DNA of 53,431 nt from Parabacteroides distasonis (lineage in GTDB: Bacteria > Bacteroidota > Bacteroidia > Bacteroidales > Tannerellaceae): positions 1-53,431 of the forward strand of contig JAFBIU010000023.1 in NCBI GenBank assembly GCA_021531775.1. Direction: 5' to 3'. The notes beneath the pieces are model-generated. The model saw nothing but the letters and a program-made list of their open reading frames with translations. It ran no database searches and was not told where the DNA came from. Both the position numbers and the translations under genes were made by a program. Positions 40,598 through 47,645 of this stretch are shown here, one piece after another (the stretch's first letter is position 1; each line of letters starts with the position of its first letter).

Positions 40598-41382
40598 TTC
40601 TGAATATGAATCCGTAATTTAGCGATCAGCAGCACCAGCCAGATAATCCCCAACCAGCTGAGGAGCATGACATACCAGGGGACGTAACGTTCCGGCTTCA
40701 CCACCTCCACGGTACGGACGACAGGAATCGTATCGACCTGACAGACGCGAAGGGTATCGTGGATCAGCCGATAGTGCTGTTCCACCCAGCTCTCCTGCAG
40801 ATAGACGGTATCCTGCGAACGGTCGATGGAACGGTCCTGATAGACATAGACACTGTCATAGTGCCAGTTGCTCACATAGACAGTATCGTGCGACATCCTG
40901 TCCACCACCTCCACCGGCGGATGGTGGCGGAGGCTTCCGCACCCCGGGAAGAGTGCGGAAACCAGCAGAGCTGACAGGGTCACCCAATGGCGGTAGGGCT
41001 TGGGCTCAGGCAACTGGCGGCAGTCGTGGATGGTGAGTGTCGATTCCTCCTCCTTCTCTTCCGCATAGTTGAAGCGGTAGATCAGGCGGTTATACACCTC
41101 CGTACCCAAATAGACAGCCCCCGGAAAGAGTGTCTGGCCGATGGCGATCATCCGTTTCTTCTTCGAGCCGATCCAGCTGTGGCAGATCCCGAGGCGAAAC
41201 GTCTCCCCGACAACGATCTCGCGTCGGGAGGAGGGTGTCCGGCCCAGGCGTACCCGATAGGTGCCGGCCGGCAACATGATTTCAGTGGCCTCTACAGTAT
41301 TGGTCTGATAACAATCGTTGACGAAGAGCATACCTTCGGTGTAGAGGCGGTTGGTACGATTGCGATAAAGTTCGATGTGCAT
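40594..41382 (-). CDS. DUF5675-like protein with C-terminal membrane anchor
   Basis: A 262-residue protein. The N-terminal third (MHIELYRNRTNRLYTEGMLF, then ETFRLGICHSWIGSKKKRMI) resembles DUF5675, found in phages and islands beside lysis enzymes. The C-terminal part has a Cys after a hydrophobic stretch (LSALLVSALFPGCGSLRHHP), then a charged region rich in DTVYV repeats, and a final membrane segment WYVMLLSWLGIIWLVLLIAK. The start at 41382 is chosen because the DUF begins there; the frame upstream runs through the GTTACG cluster and the primase gene. Its layout recalls a spanin or lysis accessory protein. Co-transcribed with the amidase. Confidence 0.65.
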   Translation of the reverse strand: MHIELYRNRTNRLYTEGMLFVNDCYQTNTVEATEIMLPAGTYRVRLGRTPSSRREIVVGETFRLGICHSWIGSKKKRMIAIGQTLFPGAVYLGTEVYNRLIYRFNYAEEKEEESTLTIHDCRQLPEPKPYRHWVTLSALLVSALFPGCGSLRHHPPVEVVDRMSHDTVYVSNWHYDSVYVYQDRSIDRSQDTVYLQESWVEQHYRLIHDTLRVCQVDTIPVVRTVEVVKPERYVPWYVMLLSWLGIIWLVLLIAKLRIHIQK

Positions 41383-41394
41383 GTTAAATGTAAA

Positions 41395-41417
41395 GTTACG
41401 GTTACGAGTTACGCTTG
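41395..41417 (+). repeat. GTTACG cluster A
   Basis: Two GTTACG hexamers, an A, a third GTTACG, then CTTG. It lies between the DUF5675 gene and the primase gene, and its complement supplies the last codons (RNS) and the TAA stop of the primase. Confidence 0.85.
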
Positions 41418-42307
41418 ATTTGACAATAATAATCGGAATAATCCTTACAGCCTTCCGGCAACGAATGGCAGACGAGACAGGCACCCACCTGATTGGCCGC
41501 CAGCAACAGTTGTCGGAAGAGGGTCTCACCCGGAGCATCCTGATCGGGATACATGTGCAGGTTCCGCCCCCGGAGATGTTCGATGTCGTCCGGTTTCAGC
41601 AGGGTGGCACTCGGGATCGCCAGGGCTTTGTGTCCGGCCGAGAGGAGCGACCAGCAGTCGCTCGCCCCTTCAGTCAGGTAGAGCGGTTCACCGGATGCCA
41701 ACCGTTTCAGGATGGGCAGGTTATACATGCCACACCGGCTGCCCGACGGAAAGCGGAACCGGGGAGCCGTACCGGAGAGGTTGCGGCTTTGCAGGCCGAC
41801 CAACCGGCCGTTGACATCAAAATAGGGAATCTGCAGCCAGTCCGTGCCCGACTTGTCCCGCCAGCTGGAGAGCCGGCACCAACGCACCACCCGCGGATCG
41901 AGCCGTCGTTCGTCGAAGAGGAAGCGACGGGCCGCCTCGTTCAGCAGCGGATGGTCGAAGAAGTGTTGGTAGCGGGCCGCCTCAAAGGGGCGTTCCGAAG
42001 CCGGTTTGACAGCCGGTTTCCACGCCTCCAAGAGGATGGAACTGCCATCGGCCAACCAGCGGCAGGCCTCCACAAAGGGCAGGTGCAGCACCTGCATGGC
42101 CAGGTTGATGGTGTCGCCATGCGCCCCACAGACAAAGCAACGGAAACCGTTGTGCTTGAACGAGAGCGAAGGGTGTCGGTCGGCATGAAACGGACAGAGA
42201 CTCTTATGGCGCACCACCTGAAGTCCCAACCGCTCGGCAACCGCCTCAATGGGCAGTTCGCGGAGCTTGCGGATATCACTCTTCTCCATAGGCCTGCGTT
42301 TTGACAT
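41402..42307 (-). CDS. CHC2 zinc-finger / Toprim DNA primase
   Basis: A 301-residue primase-like protein. The CHC2 zinc finger is HKSLCPFHADRHPSLSF with FRCFVCGAHGDTIN (Cys, His, Cys, Cys). A Toprim domain follows with YLTEGASDCWSLLSAG (catalytic Glu) and LHMYPDQDAPGE (D-x-D). It lacks the helicase-binding C-terminus of cellular DnaG, as in mobile-element primases. The start is either 42307 or 42289; either way it overlaps the DUF3987 gene (by 32 or 14 bases). The gene ends inside GTTACG cluster A, whose complement gives its stop codon, so the C-terminus may have been reset by recombination there. Confidence 0.85.
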   Translation of the reverse strand: MSKRRPMEKSDIRKLRELPIEAVAERLGLQVVRHKSLCPFHADRHPSLSFKHNGFRCFVCGAHGDTINLAMQVLHLPFVEACRWLADGSSILLEAWKPAVKPASERPFEAARYQHFFDHPLLNEAARRFLFDERRLDPRVVRWCRLSSWRDKSGTDWLQIPYFDVNGRLVGLQSRNLSGTAPRFRFPSGSRCGMYNLPILKRLASGEPLYLTEGASDCWSLLSAGHKALAIPSATLLKPDDIEHLRGRNLHMYPDQDAPGETLFRQLLLAANQVGACLVCHSLPEGCKDYSDYYCQIKRNS

Positions 42308-43625
42308 AGATCTCTTCGGCTGGATTCGGCTGACAGACCAACCCGGCTTTCTTCCACTTGTGGAGGAAGGTTCGTCCGGGTGCCAGTTCCATTCGGAGGC
42401 ATTGCTCGTTGAGCTGGTCCCGGCTGAACTGGGCCGGCATCTGGTCGAAAAGCGTCACCCGCTTCGATTCATCCTCCCGGTTGACCTGATGCAACTGGTT
42501 ATACAGGTTGCCCCACTGGGCCAGCAGCCCTTCGAGAATGTAGCTGGCCATGAAGCGGTAGAAGCGGATCACCGGTTCGCGTGCCGCCTCCTGTTCGCCC
42601 CACAAGTGGTAGCAGAGGCAGGCCATCCGCCAGGCCGACACGCTCGAACGCTTGTAGAAGCAGTTGTGGGCCCGGTTGCCATTCTTGATCACACACTGGC
42701 GTTGCTCGTTGCACCACTCCTCGACCGTCTCGTTGATCCAGGCCATGTCGATCTCGTGGGTGGGCTGCAACAGGTCGTCAGGGGTATAGGTCTCCCGCAT
42801 CAGCAGGTTGACGGTCTCCTCGACACACTTGCGCTCTTCGGCCGTCTGTGTCCGGAAACGGGGTGCATCCTCACCCAAGCCATCTTCATCAATGCGTGTC
42901 AACACCTTACGGGTACAGTTGCCACCCTCGATGGCCCGCTTGTTGATGTATTCCGAGAGGGCATTGTCCGTCCCGCAGAAGAGCGAGCAATAGATGATAT
43001 CGACATCCGCATTGTAGCTGGCTTCCGAAAGGGAGTCGCTACCGAATTCCGCCCCTAAGTCGTAGGCCAGACGATCCATCGTGTTGAGGTCGGCAAAGGC
43101 TCGTCGGTTCGATTCGGTCATGGTGGCCAGCTCCTCGTTGAAGAAGAAAAAGGCCAAGGGTTCGCCATACTTGCGGATGAACATATCGGCCCGCTTCACG
43201 AGCTTGGCCCGGGTGATGGTCTGCAGGTTGCGGCAGCAGGTGATCGGTTCGTCGGGCAACTGCTTGTTTTTCGAGGCCGTCTTCTTCAGTTCGGCATAGG
43301 CCTGCTCGATCCGTTTCTGCTGCAGGTCCATCAGCTTCAGCGGACGCATCAGCTGCTTGACGATGGGGCGGGTGAAACTCTTGCCCGATCCCGGCTCGCC
43401 CAACACCAGGAGCTGCAGAAGCAAGGCATGGGGCTGCGACGGGTCATCATACACATACTGGGCTCGCAGGCGGGTACCGAGGGCACAATAGCAGACGATG
43501 GAGGTCAGCATGGCCGGAATCTTGAACTGCTCCGGAGCCGTGTCCCAAAAGACACGGATACCGGCAGGCAGGTCCTCTGCCGAAAGTGTCGGCAGGGTTG
43601 GTTGGTTCAGATCAGTTGTTACCAT
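42276..43625 (-). CDS. DUF3987-family P-loop protein
   Basis: A 449-residue ATPase-like protein. Walker A is LVLGEPGSGKSFTRPIVKQL near residues 73-92; AFFFFNEELATMTESN may be the Walker B equivalent. DUF3987 proteins are found with primases in Bacteroidota mobile and capsule-linked loci and are considered helicase-like. The partnership with the primase, overlapped end to start, is consistent with a replication or processing role. Its own start overlaps the end of the 108-residue gene by 7 bases (ATGGTAA), so all three are coupled. No membrane segments. Confidence 0.8.
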   Translation of the reverse strand: MVTTDLNQPTLPTLSAEDLPAGIRVFWDTAPEQFKIPAMLTSIVCYCALGTRLRAQYVYDDPSQPHALLLQLLVLGEPGSGKSFTRPIVKQLMRPLKLMDLQQKRIEQAYAELKKTASKNKQLPDEPITCCRNLQTITRAKLVKRADMFIRKYGEPLAFFFFNEELATMTESNRRAFADLNTMDRLAYDLGAEFGSDSLSEASYNADVDIIYCSLFCGTDNALSEYINKRAIEGGNCTRKVLTRIDEDGLGEDAPRFRTQTAEERKCVEETVNLLMRETYTPDDLLQPTHEIDMAWINETVEEWCNEQRQCVIKNGNRAHNCFYKRSSVSAWRMACLCYHLWGEQEAAREPVIRFYRFMASYILEGLLAQWGNLYNQLHQVNREDESKRVTLFDQMPAQFSRDQLNEQCLRMELAPGRTFLHKWKKAGLVCQPNPAEEIYVKTQAYGEE

Positions 43626-43945
43626 TGGTCGATAATTTGCAAAGCGTTCACCAATTCACTATACACCTTGTAGGCGAGTCCGTAGCAGTCGCTCACGGTC
43701 GAGGCACTGATGGTCTTCATGTGGCATTGATAGCGGCCGTTCCGCATGTGCACCAGTGAGATGTATTCCCCATCGAACAGCTTGGGGTTGCGTTTGCAGA
43801 TTCCCTTACGTGTCGCCTCCTCGAAGCGGTAATGGTCTTCGCCATCGCGGGTTAATACGCCATTGTAACAAAGTCCCTCCTGCAGGTGTGCATCCTGCTG
43901 CATGACCGTTTTCAGGTCCACGTTCAAATGCGTGTTCTTAATCAT
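43619..43945 (-). CDS. Small hypothetical protein upstream of DUF3987
   Basis: A 108-residue protein of unknown function. No signal, no membrane segment. It contains CYNGVLTRDGEDHYRFEE, RNPKLFDGEYISLVHMRNGR and a helical C-terminus (DCYGLAYKVYSELVNALQII). Small proteins of similar length precede DUF3987 or VirE-type genes in Bacteroidales, as I recall, and may be DNA-binding or adaptor proteins; I cannot name a domain. It is coupled to the DUF3987 gene by a 7-base overlap. The 235-base gap upstream holds a terminator (44105-44135) and a GC-rich stretch. Confidence 0.6.
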   Translation of the reverse strand: MIKNTHLNVDLKTVMQQDAHLQEGLCYNGVLTRDGEDHYRFEEATRKGICKRNPKLFDGEYISLVHMRNGRYQCHMKTISASTVSDCYGLAYKVYSELVNALQIIDQW

Positions 43946-44104
43946 ATCTGTGTTTTGTTTTTAAGTTAAGGAAGGGGGCCCGCACTCGGTTGTCGAGAGG
44001 AGCACTTCCGAGGTATGGCAAACAGCTCCCCTTTTTTCGGGAAAACGTTCGGGAATCGTCTGTCCGGAAACGAAAAATGCCCGCCTTCCGACGAGCATTC
44101 AAAA

Positions 44105-44135
44105 GCGGAACAGTCTATTATTCAGACTATTCCGC
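44105..44135 (-). terminator. Terminator after the 276-residue gene
   Basis: Stem GCGGAATAGTCT with AGACTGTTCCGC (minus strand, 12 bp, one U-G pair) and a 7-base loop, followed by TTTTG. It lies 46 bases past the stop and separates the two-gene unit at 44181-46286 from the primase unit. Confidence 0.65.
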
Positions 44136-44180
44136 TACCCAATTATTTTTTGAAAAGTTTTTCTCGCGCTCCCGAAAATC

Positions 44181-45011
44181 TTACCGGATCCGTGAACTGC
44201 AGCGCAATCCCTCCTCACCCAATTCATAGGGGTTGAGGTCATTTCCATAGAGGTCACCCTCCTCGTCCTCCTCCGGTCGGGCGGGACGACGGCCCATGCG
44301 GTTGGCATTCTGCTTCAGGATATTCATATACTCCATGATTTCCGCTCCCGATTTCTGGGCAGGTGCATCCCCTTTGTCGAGATTCGTCAGCAGGTTGCCC
44401 TCCGGATCGGTCACGTGACCCATCAGGATGTTGGGGATCGAGAAGCCCTGGGGTACCGAGATCACCCCATCCAACGCCATCTGCTGAAACAGATAGACCA
44501 ACGTACCCTTGCCATACTTGCCCGCCCAAATAATGGTGCTCTCCGACCGTTCACCGGAGAAGAGATCCAGAAAGGCATCAATCTGTGTCTCTTTGGCCAA
44601 CCAGCCGTCGGCCACCAGCTGCTGGTAGAGCAGTTTCAAATGCTCCTTCAGAATGCCTCGTTTGCTGAAGGTCATCAGCTCCCGCGGCTTGTCGTCCGTT
44701 TTCTTCACATGCGCCAAGGTGGAGGGACGAGTGGGCTTGCTTGATTTGCTGACGGCCTCCTTGGCGGAATGACCGGACTTGTTGGCGGCCGCCTTGTCGG
44801 GCTGGTCAGCGGCCGAACCGACCGTCTGACTGTCGGAAGCCGGTTGAGCGGTTTGGCCGGCAGCCTCCCGTACCTCCTTGGGGACGAACTGGTCTCCATA
44901 ATAGACATTATGCACCTCCGTGGCGTTCGGATTGAGCTGCCCCACACTGCCGATGTTGAACACCATCACCGGTCTTCCGCTCTCCATAGCGGCTTTTGTC
45001 TCTTCATTCAT
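44181..45011 (-). CDS. Hypothetical protein with N-terminal QLNPNAT motif
   Basis: A 276-residue soluble protein I do not recognise. Residues 15-38 read VMVFNIGSVGQLNPNATEVH then NVYYGDQF; this motif recurs at the C-terminus of the next gene. A low-complexity Ala/Ser/Lys linker (about 50-100) follows, then a helical domain (FSKRGILKEHLKLLYQQLVA, LFSGERSESTIIWAGKYGKG) and an acidic tail (RPEEDEEGDLYG). The middle domain with WxGKYGxG could be a nucleic-acid or effector domain. It lies 51 bases after the 407-residue gene, same strand. Function unknown. Confidence 0.6.
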   Translation of the reverse strand: MNEETKAAMESGRPVMVFNIGSVGQLNPNATEVHNVYYGDQFVPKEVREAAGQTAQPASDSQTVGSAADQPDKAAANKSGHSAKEAVSKSSKPTRPSTLAHVKKTDDKPRELMTFSKRGILKEHLKLLYQQLVADGWLAKETQIDAFLDLFSGERSESTIIWAGKYGKGTLVYLFQQMALDGVISVPQGFSIPNILMGHVTDPEGNLLTNLDKGDAPAQKSGAEIMEYMNILKQNANRMGRRPARPEEDEEGDLYGNDLNPYELGEEGLRCSSRIR

Positions 45012-45132
45012 GATCTGTCTGATTTTTCGTTATTGGTTTATATTTGAAAACAGGTTGAAACACTAACGCACGTTGGCATCATCGAAACGTTCGTATCGGT
45101 TATGGATGTCCGTGGCGTTCGGATTGAGCTGC
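44917..45132 (-). repeat. Pair of 24-bp direct repeats encoding QLNPNAT
   Basis: The same 24 bases (starting TCCGTGGCGTTCGG on the plus strand) occur at 44917-44940 and 45109-45132, in two different genes: the N-terminus of the 276-residue protein and the C-terminus of the 407-residue protein. Both are read in frame as QLNPNAT. The entry spans both copies. Confidence 0.7.
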
Positions 45133-46286
45133 TCCACCCGATTGATATGGAACGTATAGTTGTTCGTCGAACCATTGGCCAGTTGACCGGACGTATGACG
45201 GAATGCCTCCTGCTGGCGAGCCTTTTTCTTCGCTTCTGCCTCCTGCCGTTGTGGTAGGATCGACTCGATACGGCTCTTCGCCTGCGGATCCACATAGTCG
45301 TTATACCAACAGAATTCGCGCAAGAGTTTGACCACCCCCTTCGCCTCCTCATCGGTCGGAAGCGACAAGGCATAGTTGACAAAACGTTCCAGCGAGAACA
45401 CGCGATTCACCTCCGGAATCTCCGGCATCGGATTCGGTTCGCTCAAACGGTCAACCTGCTCTTGCAACTCAAACAGTCTGTGGCGATACCCCTCCAGCTC
45501 CAATTGATGCAACTCGTCGGCTTCCTGACGGGAACGACATTCCGCCTCGTACTTGGCTTTCATCTCTTGCAGTTGTTGCTGCAAGGATTCGGATTTTTGG
45601 CGGGTACTAAATTCTTTCTCTACCAACTCTTTCCACTCCTTTTGTCGATTTAGCACGATGGATTCGGCTTGCCGACGAAAACGGCATTCCACTTCGTACC
45701 TCTTTTCCAGTTCGTTGAACTGTTCCTGCAACTCCTTGTTCTGCTTGATGAGCCGGTGACCTGCTTCCGCAACTTCAGCTTGCACCCGCATGAATGCTTC
45801 AGCCGGATTCAGCTCCTTAGAGGCAACCTGCGGTTGCTCTACCTTCTTACCACTGAAGTTGAAAGGAGCATTGAAGTTTCCGGCATATTTATGAGGGATA
45901 GTTCCAAAATAACCATTCAACCCATACCGATACACATTACTCTTCAAGTAATTCAGTATTGATTTCGATATCCATACATCCATTTCCTGATGTAATGTGA
46001 GAAGGCAGTATGCAATACAGACAGCAATACTATAGAATCCCGGCATAATTCTATATTGATGGCGAATACTGTTTACATCCTCTAATGTTCCCTCCGGATG
46101 GGTGGCGATCGTACAGATTTTATAGGCACAGTTCAAGAGGTCAATTACCCGCTCCTTAGGAACATTCTTTTGCTCACAAAGTTTACACACGACATCATAC
46201 ACATCGAGCATCACCTGAGGATGGTCACTGATGAATTGGTAAACTGCAGTCCGTTCGACATAATTTTTCTCCAAATTGAATCCCAT
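45063..46286 (-). CDS. Coiled-coil hypothetical protein with C-terminal QLNPNAT motif
   Basis: A 407-residue protein. Residues 1-145 form a helical domain of unknown family (MGFNLEKNYVERTAVYQFIS, FYSIAVCIAYCLLTLHQEMD). About 160-290 is a strong coiled coil (KQNKELQEQFNELEKRYEVE and QQQLQEMKAKYEAECRSRQE). About 300-350 is another helical piece (RVFSLERFVNYALSLPTDEE), and the C-terminus ends HINRVEQLNPNATDIHNRYE. The shared motif with the downstream gene suggests a common partner. A near-consensus promoter lies at 46318-46349. Function unknown. Confidence 0.65.
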   Translation of the reverse strand: MGFNLEKNYVERTAVYQFISDHPQVMLDVYDVVCKLCEQKNVPKERVIDLLNCAYKICTIATHPEGTLEDVNSIRHQYRIMPGFYSIAVCIAYCLLTLHQEMDVWISKSILNYLKSNVYRYGLNGYFGTIPHKYAGNFNAPFNFSGKKVEQPQVASKELNPAEAFMRVQAEVAEAGHRLIKQNKELQEQFNELEKRYEVECRFRRQAESIVLNRQKEWKELVEKEFSTRQKSESLQQQLQEMKAKYEAECRSRQEADELHQLELEGYRHRLFELQEQVDRLSEPNPMPEIPEVNRVFSLERFVNYALSLPTDEEAKGVVKLLREFCWYNDYVDPQAKSRIESILPQRQEAEAKKKARQQEAFRHTSGQLANGSTNNYTFHINRVEQLNPNATDIHNRYERFDDANVR

Positions 46287-46317
46287 GGTACAATGTGTTT
46301 TTTATTCATTCTTTTTG

Positions 46318-46349
46318 CAAATGTATAATCACAGAACACGAAAGTCAAG
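46318..46349 (-). promoter_or_regulatory. Promoter of the 407/276-residue gene pair
   Basis: Minus-strand CTTG (46349-46346), 20 bases, TACATTTG (46325-46318), 32 bases before the gene start. GTTACG cluster B lies 24 bases further upstream. Confidence 0.6.
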
Positions 46350-46372
46350 TATTTGTCAAAAAAAAATCACGA

Positions 46373-46394
46373 GTTACGGTTACGGTTACGCTTG
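46373..46394 (+). repeat. GTTACG cluster B
   Basis: Three contiguous GTTACG hexamers followed by CTTG, then GGGG. Same 22 bases as cluster F. It separates the coiled-coil gene pair from the HigBA cassette. Confidence 0.9.
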
Positions 46395-46484
46395 GGGAAT
46401 GCCATAAACTCTTGCCAAAATACCCAACGAGGGAGTACGACACAATCACCCTTTGGAGATCTGCATCGCCTCCCTCATCAAGTC

Positions 46485-46564
46485 CTTAAGCATTATCCAA
46501 TCCGTTGTACATCCAAATAGACGGTCGAAAGGATTCCTGCTCTCTTGGCATCAATGCCATAGAT
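46485..46564 (-). repeat. 80-bp direct repeat, left copy
   Basis: Identical over 80 bases to 47390-47469. On the minus strand it encodes the last 20 residues and stop of the DUF6140-like gene plus trailing sequence, but here it has no gene body; it follows the HigA stop. Beyond it a related but diverged GAGGGAG...CTCCCTC hairpin (46429-46476) lacks a U-tract. Confidence 0.85.
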
Positions 46565-46569
46565 ACACT

Positions 46570-46908
46570 TCACCACAAAGCCACTTTGCCACAAGTTCCT
46601 AAGTCAAGAGTTGCAGAAGCAATTCCCAAAGCCTTAAAAATTCTGCTCATAGTTGGAATACTAATACTATAACCGTTCTCAATCCGAGAGATCTGGGCTC
46701 TTTGTACGCCAATACGTTCTCCCAATTCCTCTTGGGTTAAGTTCTGCATCATACGTGCCTTCTTAATCGCTTCTCCAATCCGGTAAGCGTACAAAGATTC
46801 CTCTACCTTACGTTCGTGTTCATCTCTTGCAGGGGTCCCAACTTTTCCCAACAGGTCGTCTTTCACTTCCTCTAAGGAATAGAGTTTCATGTTTCCTATC
46901 TGTTCCAT
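46570..46908 (-). CDS. HigA-like XRE-family antitoxin
   Basis: A 112-residue protein with a helix-turn-helix of the XRE/Cro family at about residues 47-100 (KKARMMQNLTQEELGERIGV, then QRAQISRIENGYSISIPTMS). It starts 1 base after the stop of the toxin-like gene, giving the toxin-first order typical of higBA. It should neutralise the toxin and repress the shared promoter. The N-terminal 45 residues (YSLEEVKDDLLGKVGTPARD) probably contact the toxin. Family is sure; pairing is inferred from order. Confidence 0.85.
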   Translation of the reverse strand: MEQIGNMKLYSLEEVKDDLLGKVGTPARDEHERKVEESLYAYRIGEAIKKARMMQNLTQEELGERIGVQRAQISRIENGYSISIPTMSRIFKALGIASATLDLGTCGKVALW

Positions 46909-46909
46909 A

Positions 46910-47251
46910 CTATCTTTTTTTCTTCATTTCAAAGTATTGTTTCATGATAGCCTCTGCTTTTGCAATATCCCTTTTGGGAGTCTTTTGCGTTTTTTTGACT
47001 ATTCCGTGGGTAGCAACAACTAAAGTCTGAATTTCAGTGTCCCAAAAGGCAAAAAGCCGATAAGCTATCCCATTATATAGAGTACGAAACTCCCATATTT
47101 CAGTGTTTTCCAACTTCTTGAAGAGTTCATTATTCCTCTCGCCTTTAGCTACTCTATCAACATTATACAAAATTTTCTTGTAGGCTTGTTGGGGTAAACT
47201 ACAGAGGAAATTTCTCGCCTCCTCTAATAATGCAAGTTGAAAAGTTCCCAT
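46910..47251 (-). CDS. HigB/RelE-like toxin (Gp49 family)
   Basis: A 113-residue protein of the RelE/HigB ribosome-dependent mRNase superfamily, phage Gp49-like. Supporting segments are FLCSLPQQAYKKILYNVDRV, FKKLENTEIWEFRTLYNGIA and YRLFAFWDTEIQTLVVATHG with a Lys-rich C-terminus (KKTQKTPKRD), which fit the Gp49 pattern of E-x-R and R-x-x-F. The start at 47251 (MGTFQLALLEEA) is preferred to an upstream ATG at 47311. The cassette has lower GC than the core genes and lies between 80-bp direct repeats. Confidence 0.8.
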   Translation of the reverse strand: MGTFQLALLEEARNFLCSLPQQAYKKILYNVDRVAKGERNNELFKKLENTEIWEFRTLYNGIAYRLFAFWDTEIQTLVVATHGIVKKTQKTPKRDIAKAEAIMKQYFEMKKKR

Positions 47252-47333
47252 TTGATTATCTTTTTTCGATGCGAAGATAGTAGTTTGTTTCGTAACTAAG
47301 AAACATTTCAATATGATTTATATAGAAAAACAA

Positions 47334-47382
47334 TGAGGGAGTGTAACTCGATCCTCTTTCGAGATCCAGATTACCTCCCTCA
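47334..47382 (-). terminator. Terminator of the DUF6140-like gene
   Basis: TGAGGGAG (47334-47341) pairs with CTCCCTCA (47375-47382) around a loop that can itself pair (CTCG/CGAG). In minus-strand RNA it is followed by UUGUUUUU. It ends 16 bases past the gene's stop codon. Confidence 0.6.
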
Positions 47383-47389
47383 TCAAGTT

Positions 47390-47469
47390 CTTAAGCATTA
47401 TCCAATCCGTTGTACATCCAAATAGACGGTCGAAAGGATTCCTGCTCTCTTGGCATCAATGCCATAGAT
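47390..47469 (-). repeat. 80-bp direct repeat, right copy
   Basis: Perfect match to 46485-46564. It covers the 3' end of the intact 73-residue gene (47398-47619) and 8 bases beyond. The 905 bases from one copy to the next contain only the HigBA-like pair and a hairpin. Confidence 0.85.
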
Positions 47470-47619
47470 TCGATAGAAAGCATCGGCCACCGCCTGTCCT
47501 CCATTTGTCGTCAATGGATTAGACAAGGAGTTGGTCACCACCTCTACACGCATGCCCTTCTCCACACGGATCCCATTCGTATTCTTCATCTGTTTTACTG
47601 TTACTCTGAATAGTGCCAT
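47398..47619 (-). CDS. Small conserved protein (DUF6140-like)
   Basis: A 73-residue protein, beginning MALFRVTVKQMKNTNGIRVE and ending KRAGILSTVYLDVQRIG. I recall nearly identical small proteins in Bacteroides islands under DUF6140; function unknown. It looks like a compact beta-rich fold with a KGMRVEVVT strand. No signal peptide. It lies 27 bases downstream of the 553-residue gene on the same strand, so the two are probably co-transcribed. Its 3' end is the duplicated 80-bp repeat. Confidence 0.65.
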   Translation of the reverse strand: MALFRVTVKQMKNTNGIRVEKGMRVEVVTNSLSNPLTTNGGQAVADAFYRIYGIDAKRAGILSTVYLDVQRIG

Positions 47620-47645
47620 AATATTTATTAGAGAATGAATTATAT

